From assembly GCF_905220975.1 (NCBI RefSeq), contig NZ_CAJNBK010000006.1, forward strand, positions 124,001 to 188,000: a stretch of 64,000 bases of DNA, read 5' to 3'. Made by a program: the position numbers and the translations under genes. The DNA is from Paraburkholderia haematera (GTDB lineage: Bacteria > Pseudomonadota > Gammaproteobacteria > Burkholderiales > Burkholderiaceae). Of the stretch, positions 17,833 through 26,250 are shown piece by piece. The notes beneath the pieces were generated by a model that did no database searches, had not been told where the DNA came from, and saw only the letters and a program-made list of their open reading frames with translations. Each line of letters opens with the position of its first letter. Position 1 is the first letter of the stretch.

Positions 17833-19779
17833 TCAATCTATTCGTGTGAAGATTTCTGTATTCACGGGGATCCGCCTGCGGATCAACTCCTGATAGAAGT
17901 CAGGAATGTAGGCTGTTGGCACAAACTTGCCCTGGATCTTGCCCTGCTCGCTGAACCCTTCTTCCTTGAAGACGAAAACGTCCTGAAGCGTGATGACGCC
18001 CGACTCCATGCCGCTGACTTCCGTCACGTGGGTGACGCGACGGGAGCCGCAGGAGAAACGGGACTGTTGCACGATAATGTCGACCGCCGAGCAGATCTGT
18101 TCACGAATAGCCTGGACGGGAAGGTCAAGACCAGCCATCAGCGTCATCACTTCGAGACGCGCGATACAGTCACGCGGCGTGTTCGCGTGCGCGGTGGTGA
18201 GCGAGCCGTCGTGCCCGGTGTTCATTGCCTGCAGCATGTCCAATGCTTCGCCGCCCCGGCATTCGCCGATGACGATCCGGTCAGGACGCATCCGCAGGCA
18301 GTTCTTCACGAGATCGCGGATGTGCACTGCACCCTTGCCTTCCATGTTGGCGGGGCGTGCTTCGAGCGAAACGAGATTAGGCTGCGAAAGTTGCAGTTCG
18401 GCCGCGTCTTCCACGGTGACAATCCGCTCGTTGTCAGGGATGTAGCTCGACAGCACATTCAGCAAGGTTGTTTTGCCCGAGCCAGTACCACCTGAAATAA
18501 TAATGTTCGCGCCCTGTTCCACGGCGGTGTGCAGGAACTCGAGCATTTCCGGCGACAACGTGCCGAATTTGATCAGGTCCTCGCCTTGCAGCTTGCGTTT
18601 GGAGAACTTCCGGATGGTGATGCTTGGACCTTTCAGCGCAAGGGGCGGAATCACAGCGTTCACACGAGAGCCGTCCGCGAGACGTGCGTCGACCATCGGC
18701 GAGCTTTCGTCGATCCGGCGGCCGATCGGAGCAACGATCCGCTCAATCGCACCGAGCACAGCGCGGTCGTCGGTGAAGATCACTGGCGAACGGGTCAGTC
18801 GTCCGGACTGCTCGATGAAAATTTCGTTATGGCAGTTGACCATGATTTCCGTCACGCTCTCGTCCGCGATCAATTCTTCAAGCGGTCCGAGACCGATGAT
18901 TTCATCAAAGATGCTTTTTTTCAGGATCTCAATTGGAATGTCGGGAGTCCGGAAACTGCTGTCGTGATTGAAAATTTCGTCGAGCGCGGTGCTGACAGTT
19001 TTGCGCAACTCGTCTTCTTCCATACGCGCGACGTTCAGGCGGCGCAGGTCAAGCGCGGCGATGACCTTCATATGCGCCAGCTTACGCAGTTCGATTCCGT
19101 GTGGACTATTGATTGGTGCCACAGGCAACTCTTCTGCTGCCGTTTTCTTCGCGTGCAGGGGTTGCATGCGCAGCGGGGCTTCGACAGGCGCTGGCCGTGG
19201 GGCAGGGGTGCTCTCGCGTGGCGCTGCCTGTTGAACGTTGAACTGCGGCGCGGCGAGCGGCGCAGCCGGTTCAGCCACGTGGGACGGCGCGACGGCTGAC
19301 GTTTGCGATGCGGCGCTTGTCCCGTTCAATGACCAGGCGTCGGCAGCTGTCTCGCCAGGCGCGGAGGATGATTGCGCATGCGTTGGTATCGCTGTCGCCG
19401 TCTGCGAACCGTGTGATGCCGGTGGGCTGTTCTGTTGCGGCACGGATGCTGCCTGTGCCTGTGCCTGTTCCTGCGCCGCGCGCGCGGCGCTCACCGGACG
19501 CATGATCTTGAAGGTCGCCGTGCCAATTTCGATCTGGTCCACTTCCGTCAGGGGGCCATAGCGCGTGATTGGCGAGCCATTGACGAGTGTAGCCGCGATA
19601 CCGCCTTGGTCCTCGATGTAGTACGCGTTGTGTTCCCTCACGATGCGAGCTTGTAGCTTGCCGACCAGCATGCCCTTAACCAGGATGTCACAGCTGGCGT
19701 CCTTGCCGATGGTGCAACCCTGATCGATCGCGAAAGCGCGTACTGGCGCGTTACGGGTGTGTACTTGCAAATTGAGCAT
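17833..19779 (-). CDS. tadA: TadA/CpaF secretion ATPase with N-terminal FHA domain
   Basis: This 648-residue protein is longer than usual for CpaF (about 450). Residues 1-95 form a forkhead-associated domain (CTIGKDASCDILVKGMLVGK, then YYIEDQGGIAATLVNGSPI). A Pro/Ala/Gln-rich linker at 100-200 joins it to the ATPase. The ATPase has Walker A GGTGSGKTT from residue 430, the Asp box VTVEDAAEL, Walker B RIVIGECRGGEAL and the His box TTAHANTPRD. It powers Flp assembly at the inner membrane. FHA domains bind phosphothreonine, so the fusion suggests control by a Ser/Thr kinase or a scaffolding role; this is inference. No separate TadZ/CpaE gene is present. Confidence 0.92.
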   Translation of the reverse strand: MLNLQVHTRNAPVRAFAIDQGCTIGKDASCDILVKGMLVGKLQARIVREHNAYYIEDQGGIAATLVNGSPITRYGPLTEVDQIEIGTATFKIMRPVSAARAAQEQAQAQAASVPQQNSPPASHGSQTATAIPTHAQSSSAPGETAADAWSLNGTSAASQTSAVAPSHVAEPAAPLAAPQFNVQQAAPRESTPAPRPAPVEAPLRMQPLHAKKTAAEELPVAPINSPHGIELRKLAHMKVIAALDLRRLNVARMEEDELRKTVSTALDEIFNHDSSFRTPDIPIEILKKSIFDEIIGLGPLEELIADESVTEIMVNCHNEIFIEQSGRLTRSPVIFTDDRAVLGAIERIVAPIGRRIDESSPMVDARLADGSRVNAVIPPLALKGPSITIRKFSKRKLQGEDLIKFGTLSPEMLEFLHTAVEQGANIIISGGTGSGKTTLLNVLSSYIPDNERIVTVEDAAELQLSQPNLVSLEARPANMEGKGAVHIRDLVKNCLRMRPDRIVIGECRGGEALDMLQAMNTGHDGSLTTAHANTPRDCIARLEVMTLMAGLDLPVQAIREQICSAVDIIVQQSRFSCGSRRVTHVTEVSGMESGVITLQDVFVFKEEGFSEQGKIQGKFVPTAYIPDFYQELIRRRIPVNTEIFTRID

Positions 19780-19801
19780 CTAACTTCTCCACGAGGTCCG
19801 G

Positions 19802-21478
19802 TCAGTTGCCTGAGTTGCCAAGAACGCCGACCTGCGGCGGCAGCTTGCCGTTGCCGGCAGGTTGCGCTGCGTTGGACGGAGCGGGCGGCGCAATCGGCGG
19901 GTTCTGTGCAGCGTTCAACATGAGCAGCGCGTCCGCGACGCCCGGCGGCGGCGTACTCACTGACGGCTGCGGAGGTAGAGGTTGGGACGGCACGTCGTTG
20001 CCGGGTTGAGGCCGGGTCTGGCCTGGAACCGGCGTGTACGAGAACCCTTCTTCGACCGGCGCTTGCACGGGCCTACTGCGAACTGGCTCGGGAGGCAACG
20101 CAGGGGTTGGGCCGATGGGTTGACGCGGTGCCGGCGTAAGCGCCGCCTTCTCCTCATCGTCGAGCAACGGATTGGGATTGCCATATTCCTTGCGATATCG
20201 CTGATCCATTTTGTCCGCGCGCGCCAGCAGATCCGTGTTGGGCGCCAGGTCCGGATCGGAAATGAGCGGCGTCACAAAAATTACGAGATCGCTCTTCTTA
20301 GCGCGGAACTTGTCCGAACGAAACAATTGCCCGATGATCGGCAATTTGCCGAGGAACGGCATACCGACGCTGTCCGTGAGGGCATCCGCGCTGACCAGGC
20401 CAGAAATGGCGAGAGTTTCGCCGGGGCGCATCGAAATGTCCGAACTTGTGTTGCGAGTCAGGAAGCCAGGCATCCCGCCGTAGGTGACGCTAGGATCGAT
20501 CTGGCTGATTTCGGTCGTCAGATGCGCGGAGATGATGTTGTTCGCATCGACAACGGGGATGATGTTCAGTTTGATGCCGTACGGCTTGTATTCGACATTG
20601 GTGGTGCCAAGTGCGCCGGACTGAGGAATCGGCACTTCGCCGCCCGCCAGGAAGCTTGCGGTGCCGCCGCTCTTCGTATTCAGTTCGGGTGCCGCGAGGA
20701 TGTACGCGTCGCCGTTTTCAATGGCGAAGTTGATCTGCGAGGTGATGTTAGAGGCAATGCCCGCGAGGAAATAACTCGTGCCTGCCGTAACCGCTTTCGC
20801 GGCGCCCGTCGCGACGCTCGTGGCGCCGCCGATCTGCGGCCCCTTGAAGCTGCTGTCCCACGCAATGCCAAGGTTCTTCTGTGCGGTGCGCGTGACTTCC
20901 ATGATCTGCACCTTGAAGTGGACGGTCTTCTTGAGCGCGTCTCCTTCATCGACCGTGGTGGTGTCGATTACGTTCTTCATGTCTTGGGTAGCGGACTTGA
21001 CGATCGCTACCATGTCGCGATGCACGGTGCCCGACAACACGATATTGGAGCCGATGGAGTCGATGCGCAGGCCGGATACCGACTTCAGTACCGCGCGCAA
21101 CTGGTCCACCGACGCATTGACTTCAGCCTTCGCGATACGCACTGTGGTCTGCAACGCAATACCTTTTTCGTTCCACACAACAAGGGACGTCATACCGTCC
21201 TGCTCGCCAAGCAGCATCAGGCTACCGTCGACCACATTCGCGGTAATCAGTTTGCCGTTGCCGATCGCGATCCGCTTGATGGTGCCGGGCAAATGCAGAA
21301 TACGTACTTCGCCACGAAACATCTCGAGCACGCGGGTGCTGGCGGGCGCTTCGTCGTTGGCGGACGAGTAGGCGACTTGAGCGAGTGCAGCCGGAGCAGC
21401 GTCGCATAACAGAATGCCGATAAGAACGGACGGCAAGACCCGGCGGCGCAAATGCGTCGCATTGTGTGTGACTTTCAT
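19802..21478 (-). CDS. cpaC: CpaC/RcpA, tad outer-membrane secretin
   Basis: This 558-residue secretin has a signal peptide (hydrophobic VLIGILLCDAAPAALAQ). BON/N-domain-like strands follow (VRIAKAEVNASVDQLRAVLKSVSGLRIDSIGSNIVLSGTV). The secretin core contains LAGGEVPIPQSG and the C-terminal signature VPFLGKLPIIGQLFRS-like sequence, here GMPFLGKLPIIGQLFRSDKF, then LVIFVTP. A Pro-rich tail of about 110 residues follows. It forms the outer-membrane channel for the Flp pilus. It sits between cpaB and the ATPase gene, where many tad loci would have tadZ next to it. Confidence 0.92.
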   Translation of the reverse strand: MKVTHNATHLRRRVLPSVLIGILLCDAAPAALAQVAYSSANDEAPASTRVLEMFRGEVRILHLPGTIKRIAIGNGKLITANVVDGSLMLLGEQDGMTSLVVWNEKGIALQTTVRIAKAEVNASVDQLRAVLKSVSGLRIDSIGSNIVLSGTVHRDMVAIVKSATQDMKNVIDTTTVDEGDALKKTVHFKVQIMEVTRTAQKNLGIAWDSSFKGPQIGGATSVATGAAKAVTAGTSYFLAGIASNITSQINFAIENGDAYILAAPELNTKSGGTASFLAGGEVPIPQSGALGTTNVEYKPYGIKLNIIPVVDANNIISAHLTTEISQIDPSVTYGGMPGFLTRNTSSDISMRPGETLAISGLVSADALTDSVGMPFLGKLPIIGQLFRSDKFRAKKSDLVIFVTPLISDPDLAPNTDLLARADKMDQRYRKEYGNPNPLLDDEEKAALTPAPRQPIGPTPALPPEPVRSRPVQAPVEEGFSYTPVPGQTRPQPGNDVPSQPLPPQPSVSTPPPGVADALLMLNAAQNPPIAPPAPSNAAQPAGNGKLPPQVGVLGNSGN

Positions 21479-21502
21479 GATGTGAAACCTGTGCTCTGTA
21501 CT

Positions 21503-22585
21503 TTAGTTCTGCTGTGACGCACTGGGCGCAACGGCTTTCTGCAGTTGTTGGGCGATTGCATTGGCCTGCTCATAGAGGCTTGGCCGGCGTGACGGCAAAG
21601 CTGCCGTTGGCTGCGCGGTATTGGCCGGTGCGGGCGCAGCAGTTGGTGTGTTCTGTGCCGTAGCGGACGGAAGGCCTTGGGGAACGATTACACCGCCAGT
21701 TGCTCCGCCGCCGGAAATGACTTCAACAACCGGACCGGTGGAATCCACCTTTTTCCGACCGGCGTCGATGAACACGTCGCTCTCTTTCACGAGCAACGGA
21801 ACATCCGTACCCTTATCCTCAGAATTGCGCAGAATGAGGCGCAGACCGCCGATTTTTTGTGCAAGGGCGATCCGCGGTGCGTCCTCCACCGGAACCTGTA
21901 GCGTGACGGTGGTGTAGCCAATGCCTTCCTGTCGGCTCATCGCGCTGCTGTTGGCGTTGGCCTGGTCCTGCTCCTGAGCCTCGCCGGCGTCGCGCGGACG
22001 CATATCCTGTCCGGTGGCGAGAATCAGAACGTTCGGCATGATGAGTTGGGCCATCTTCGTGTCGTCGGAGCTCTGGCCTTGGTGGAAGACCTTGCCCACC
22101 CAATACACGTCTACCCGGTTACCTGGGCGGAGCATCAAAGCCGTTGAGTTGACCGTATCGATTTCGACGGTGACTGCGCGTTGCCCTTCAGCCAGGATGT
22201 CCGAAAAATCACGGCCCTTTAGCGCATCAATGTCGCCAGCGCGCAAAGGCAGACCACGGCGTACCGCTTTGACCAGATGCGAGCTGCGGTATTGCTGAAA
22301 TGCGTCGGCGCGAATCATGTCGTCATAAACCAGATCGGGCGCAATCTCGCGAGAAACAAAGTCGCCGTTCGACAGCGGTGTGCCGATCGGTGAATCTTTT
22401 GCGGGCACAACGACCTCTATGCCGGCGCGCACGCGACGTGCGGCCATATCGGCTTTGAGCTTGTTCTCCCGATCAGTCAGGTAGGTATACAGAAGGAAAG
22501 TCAGGCCACCGGCGATCAACACAGCCAGGATCAGCAGTACCCATGAATTTCCAAGAAGCGAGCGAAGGTTAATTTTTTTAAGCAT
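21503..22585 (-). CDS. cpaB: CpaB/RcpC, tad periplasmic assembly protein
   Basis: This 360-residue protein is anchored by one N-terminal helix (WVLLILAVLIAGGLTFLLYTYL). A SAF-like domain follows (VVVPAKDSPIGTPLSNGDFVSREI, LVKAVRRGLPLRAGDI). The central CpaB core has AVTVEIDTVNSTALMLRPGNRVDVYWVG. The C-terminus is Pro/Ala-rich. CpaB links the inner-membrane machine to the secretin. It lies 24 bases upstream of cpaC in the same operon. Confidence 0.9.
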   Translation of the reverse strand: MLKKINLRSLLGNSWVLLILAVLIAGGLTFLLYTYLTDRENKLKADMAARRVRAGIEVVVPAKDSPIGTPLSNGDFVSREIAPDLVYDDMIRADAFQQYRSSHLVKAVRRGLPLRAGDIDALKGRDFSDILAEGQRAVTVEIDTVNSTALMLRPGNRVDVYWVGKVFHQGQSSDDTKMAQLIMPNVLILATGQDMRPRDAGEAQEQDQANANSSAMSRQEGIGYTTVTLQVPVEDAPRIALAQKIGGLRLILRNSEDKGTDVPLLVKESDVFIDAGRKKVDSTGPVVEVISGGGATGGVIVPQGLPSATAQNTPTAAPAPANTAQPTAALPSRRPSLYEQANAIAQQLQKAVAPSASQQN

Positions 22586-22605
22586 AACTATTTGACCTTG
22601 AAAGG

Positions 22606-22818
22606 TCAGGGAAGCGAGAGAGCGAAGCTATAAGCGCCAAACAAAGATCTGAAGGTGGCAGCGATAGAAGGGAAGAATGGCAAAGCCGGGTTTTCCCAGA
22701 ACAACCCTATTGCCGCAATGAACACGAGAGCTGTGATGGTGATGTATTCCGCGTAGGCCTGACCGCGTTGCCGACTGAGCCGTACGACAGGTGTTTTCAT
22801 AAGTCCCGGTTGTTTCAT
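22606..22818 (-). CDS. Small Flp-like prepilin candidate
   Basis: This gene encodes 70 residues from the ATG at 22818, one base after the stop of the upstream gene. The N-terminus is basic (VRLSRQR) and is followed by GQAYAEYITITALVFIAAIGLF. The G-Q-x-x-x-E-Y motif with a hydrophobic helix matches the class III prepilin processing site of Flp-type pilins. The C-terminal 30 residues (FFPSIAATFRSLFGAYSFALSLP) are aromatic-rich and unlike the Asn/Thr-rich tail of the main pilin at 25969. It could be a minor pilin or an initiator. A second start lies six codons downstream. Confidence 0.72.
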   Translation of the reverse strand: MKQPGLMKTPVVRLSRQRGQAYAEYITITALVFIAAIGLFWENPALPFFPSIAATFRSLFGAYSFALSLP

Positions 22819-22819
22819 C

Positions 22820-23533
22820 TCAACGGCTCCTGATTGCATTGATGACCGCCACGGTCTTTCCATCGCGATCTGAAAAACTCGCGTCGACGCTATCCGCATC
22901 GCGCTGCATGACGAACGCCGTGCCTGCGACAGATCGCGCACCGCTGGATTGATAGTCAGGCTGACGGCCAACACTCGACCATCGCTGCGCTGCAAGCCTG
23001 TTGCGATATTGCAGCGCATTCCAGCGCGCGTCGCCTTGTAGATTGATCATCCACGTACGTCCGGTTTGACCGGGATCGCGACTTTCGATATCCGAGACGA
23101 CCTTGCCGCCTTCAGGCAGCGGAATGGCTGCATCAGGAATACGATGGGTTACCTGTTCGTTGCCAACTCTGATCACGCTCATGAGTCCGCGCGTGCGGGA
23201 TCCGTCCGGTTGTGGCGCGATGGTGAGCGTGTAAAGACACGGGCCGTCGAGAGCGCTGAGCAGCAGCCCCGAAGGGTTGTTCTGGCTCTTCGCGGGTACA
23301 TTTTCGGCGGTCCAGAACTCGCGGAATGCCTTTGACACGTCGTCTGGCGTTCCGGCGTACTGTATGCCGACGATTGACGTCGCCACTCCATTCACGATCA
23401 TGTCCCGGCCGATAGCCTGAACACTTTGCGGTTGCACTGGCTGCTTGTTGCACGCAGTGCCGGCCACCGCCACACCGGCGATCAACGCGCCGGCGAGGCA
23501 ACCGCCGCGCGCAAGGTAATAGACTAGTTTCAT
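22820..23533 (-). CDS. Exported protein of unknown function in tad operon
   Basis: This gene encodes 237 residues. The N-terminal segment (LARGGCLAGALIAGVAVAGTAC) is a signal peptide. Cys28 could be lipidated, but the residues before it (GTA) match the lipobox poorly. The mature region contains IVGIQYAGTPDDVSKAFREFWTAENVP and a C-terminal GTAFVMQRDADSVDASFSDRDGKTVAVINAIRS. I recognise no family. It is tightly embedded: the start overlaps the preceding TadE-like gene by 4 bases, and the stop is one base before the small pilin start. A part in pilin assembly or outer-membrane function is inferred only from position. Confidence 0.75.
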   Translation of the reverse strand: MKLVYYLARGGCLAGALIAGVAVAGTACNKQPVQPQSVQAIGRDMIVNGVATSIVGIQYAGTPDDVSKAFREFWTAENVPAKSQNNPSGLLLSALDGPCLYTLTIAPQPDGSRTRGLMSVIRVGNEQVTHRIPDAAIPLPEGGKVVSDIESRDPGQTGRTWMINLQGDARWNALQYRNRLAAQRWSSVGRQPDYQSSGARSVAGTAFVMQRDADSVDASFSDRDGKTVAVINAIRSR

Positions 23534-24417
23534 TGACTCAAACGATTTGCGGGTACTACGTCTTGCTGAATAAGACCGAACTGGAGCGACGAGATCTCGG
23601 GCGCATATTTTTGAAGACCCAGATACCCGTAGGGCTGAACCAGCACGACATTCGCGGCCGGCACCGCCTGACTGAATACGGCCTTGGCGTTGTCCGAGCC
23701 GTCAGCCACCCATGCATTGGCCATCAGCACGTTCGTGTCGGAGAAAGTCAGGCCGCTGAAGGCGGGTAGTAAGTGATCCTTAGGCCAAAGCCGCTTCAAT
23801 ACATCGCTATCTCGTGCGATCGAAATGCTGAGAGTGCCGGATTGCAGCGTGCGTGTCGGCAGGTCTAGCTTCGACAGGTAGGTGCCGCCAGTGCCAGTAC
23901 TGATCGTTCCGAAGGGCGTGACGGCGGCCCTTGCATTGCTGCTTGCGGGATTCTCGCTCGCAGTTGTGGTTGCAACGACATCGGCGGTTGAGGCGAGCAA
24001 CGGATTGCCTCCGTAGTCGTCCCACATTGCGGGCCGGGAACCGAGCGACGGGCCATACTTTCGGTCGGTGCCGGAAACCGGGGAGCGGTCGCCCGCCATG
24101 ACGCGTTGTATTACCTCTGACTTCAGTTCCTCATCCATCTTGTGCGCAGCTAAAGCAGCGCTGCCGTAGCTACTGGACCAGCCTTCCGTGGTGGACGGAT
24201 CACTAATAAACCCCTTCTTGGGGACGGTGTCTGTCCACACGGTGCGTTCCCATGCGATGTAACGCGAGCCCATCAACGTTCGGTTACGGACGTCGTTGAA
24301 CTTGCCAAGCATCGCAATGCCGAGCAATAGCACGCTCATCACCAGCGTCATTGAAATCAGGAATTCCGCCATGGCTTGACCAGACTGCGCGGATGTTCTT
24401 GGGGCGATTCGTTTCAT
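23530..24417 (-). CDS. TadE/TadF-type pseudopilin 2
   Basis: This gene encodes 295 residues. The ATG at 24417 overlaps the upstream stop (ATGA) and gives a short basic N-terminus (KRIAPRTSAQS) before GQAMAEFLISMTLVMSVLLLGIAML. That is the GQ-x-x-E-F processing motif and helix of TadE-like pseudopilins. The rest is a long periplasmic region (YIAWERTVWTD, LWPKDHLLPAFSGL) of unknown fold. A longer upstream frame exists, but it would run deep into the neighbour and lacks a start signal. Confidence 0.78.
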   Translation of the reverse strand: MKRIAPRTSAQSGQAMAEFLISMTLVMSVLLLGIAMLGKFNDVRNRTLMGSRYIAWERTVWTDTVPKKGFISDPSTTEGWSSSYGSAALAAHKMDEELKSEVIQRVMAGDRSPVSGTDRKYGPSLGSRPAMWDDYGGNPLLASTADVVATTTASENPASSNARAAVTPFGTISTGTGGTYLSKLDLPTRTLQSGTLSISIARDSDVLKRLWPKDHLLPAFSGLTFSDTNVLMANAWVADGSDNAKAVFSQAVPAANVVLVQPYGYLGLQKYAPEISSLQFGLIQQDVVPANRLSQ

Positions 24418-25943
24418 TGCTGTTTGGCTTGAGTTGCTGTCGACATTTGGGTTGCCTGAGCAGCCTGACGTTCGCTGTCGCTGACTGGTGCGAGCGTGGC
24501 TTGCCAGTACGGACTGAACAGGCTCGGGTATTCGGTTTTGCGGTCGGCGCGCGCCCACTGGTTGGCGTTCACCAGGCCACCAATAATCGAACGACCGAAG
24601 GACGTTTCGTCAGGACGCACGAAATAGGCGTTAGCGCTCGACAATGCTCGCATCGCACCGCTGACAGCGTTGTCTTTCACTTCCATCCGACCGCCACCAT
24701 GCAGCCCCACGGTTTTCACCAAGGTGTTGCTGTTGCGTGTCACTTCGATCGTGATTCGTGGCGCCTGGCTGGCGCGTTGTATGCCATTCACTTCCTGATA
24801 AGGCAGCAGGCCGCCGTTGGCGAAGTCAAGCGACGGGCCCGGACCAATTCTGAACTGTTCAGCCATGGCGTCCGGCACCTGCCAACCAGGCGTCTCGCTC
24901 CCTTGGTAGCCGAAATTGAAGTAGCCGCCGTAACCTTCCCAGTCTTGCCAGGCAGCAAAGGGAGGATGTGTCATGTAAGTGGTGACGTTACCGTTGGCGC
25001 TGCCGCCGAATCCTGCCTCGGCCTCGAGCGGGCCGATACAGGAAATGTTCACGTGCGCAGTACTTGCGTCGATGGATTCCCAACCGGTTTTGTCGTTACG
25101 TAACTGGGTACCACCGTCGTGTGTGACGTTGATCGTGAAGGTGCTGTTGGCACCGCATATCTTGTTGGCCGAGTCGTCGAGCTGCTGGAAATTCGGCGCG
25201 ATACTTCGCACGGAGTTGCGATTCTTGATGAAACCGTCAAGCGTGCTCTGGTCCGTTACCACGTCAGCGAAATTGTCCTGCCCGAGACTTCCGGCAGGCG
25301 TGACGGTGGCCGTGTAGGAAGACCACGCCGCAAGTTGTGCCGCGTTACGGTCACTGATGAAGTATCCGGCTGTGACGCGCGTATCAGGCTGGTTCTGCTG
25401 CGCAATTGCGTCAGCAGTGTCTGGCACGGCGCTGAAGACAGCCGCGTGGTAGTTGGCCTGCGCATCGCTCAGCGCACGGTTAAGTGAGCCAATGCCTGCG
25501 GCTACACCGGGCAACAATGCGTCCAACGCTGCGCGCACCGGTGCAATGTCATTCTTTCCGATGCGTTTGGGCGTGTTCCATCTATCTGGATGATCCGCGA
25601 TCCCATTGACGATGTCGTCGAGTTGCGATGTGCTGTAAGTCGAATCGAGTTCGTCAATCCAGGATTTCAGCGCAACTATCTGTGCCGCGGTGACCTGATT
25701 GGCGACCATTGCCCGGTTCGTATAGGCGGAGAAATTGTAGTCGCGTGCCTGCAGCACGGCTGCGCTGTACGCAGCGGCGTCGGCAGTGTTCTGGAGTTTG
25801 ATTTTGGCGCTCGTCATCTGGAACGAGTTGAACGCCACGTAGAGGCCGATACAGCCAACCAGAAGAAACAATAGTGCAGGGACCAGCGCCTGCCCGCTAG
25901 CGCCGGCGACCCTGGCCCTGCCCTTACGGGCAGAGCTTTTCAT
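24414..25943 (-). CDS. TadG-like protein with altered processing motif
   Basis: This gene encodes 509 residues from the ATG at 25943; the open frame extends further, but the extension is Arg/Thr-rich and runs toward flp. After a basic N-terminus (KGRARVAGAS) comes GQALVPALLFLLVGCIGLYVAFNSFQMTSAKIKLQNTADAAAYSAA. This is the TadG N-terminal pattern, including the LQNTADAAAYSAA block. The usual Glu at position 5 of the processing motif is absent (GQALVPA), so cleavage by the prepilin peptidase is doubtful. The large remainder is periplasmic. TadG proteins are thought to act at the periplasmic face of the machine. Confidence 0.8.
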   Translation of the reverse strand: MKSSARKGRARVAGASGQALVPALLFLLVGCIGLYVAFNSFQMTSAKIKLQNTADAAAYSAAVLQARDYNFSAYTNRAMVANQVTAAQIVALKSWIDELDSTYSTSQLDDIVNGIADHPDRWNTPKRIGKNDIAPVRAALDALLPGVAAGIGSLNRALSDAQANYHAAVFSAVPDTADAIAQQNQPDTRVTAGYFISDRNAAQLAAWSSYTATVTPAGSLGQDNFADVVTDQSTLDGFIKNRNSVRSIAPNFQQLDDSANKICGANSTFTINVTHDGGTQLRNDKTGWESIDASTAHVNISCIGPLEAEAGFGGSANGNVTTYMTHPPFAAWQDWEGYGGYFNFGYQGSETPGWQVPDAMAEQFRIGPGPSLDFANGGLLPYQEVNGIQRASQAPRITIEVTRNSNTLVKTVGLHGGGRMEVKDNAVSGAMRALSSANAYFVRPDETSFGRSIIGGLVNANQWARADRKTEYPSLFSPYWQATLAPVSDSERQAAQATQMSTATQAKQQ

Positions 25944-25968
25944 GATGGATATCGTTAATCTGCAGAGA

Positions 25969-26250
25969 TTAGTTGCCAGCGTTGTTGGCGTCGTTATACG
26001 TACCCATGTTCTTCGTCTTGTTGGCGTTGGTAGTCGCCGTATTCGCGTTGGTCTGCGCTGTCGTGATGTTGCCCTGAGCGTTTTGACCTGACATTTCCAC
26101 CGCAAGACCGGCGGTCTGGTTACGCAGGGTTTGGCCGAACATCGAATACACGCCGATTGCCGATACGGCGATCAGGGCGACGATGATGATGTATTCCGTC
26201 ATACCTTGACCGAGTTGCTTATTTTTGCGGCGAATTTGAGAAATTTTCAT
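25969..26250 (-). CDS. flp: Flp family major pilin
   Basis: This 93-residue protein is the first gene of the tad operon. The leader RRKNKQLG is followed by QGMTEYIIIVALIAVSAIGVYSMFG. The G/Q cut with Glu-Tyr at positions 5-6 and the hydrophobic helix are diagnostic of Flp pilins. The mature tail is rich in Asn, Thr, Ala and Gln (ITTAQTNANTATTNANKTKN), which is longer and more repetitive than in small Flp pilins. The matching prepilin peptidase (TadV/CpaA) is not in the window. A gap of 25 bases separates it from the TadG-like gene. Confidence 0.9.
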   Translation of the reverse strand: MKISQIRRKNKQLGQGMTEYIIIVALIAVSAIGVYSMFGQTLRNQTAGLAVEMSGQNAQGNITTAQTNANTATTNANKTKNMGTYNDANNAGN

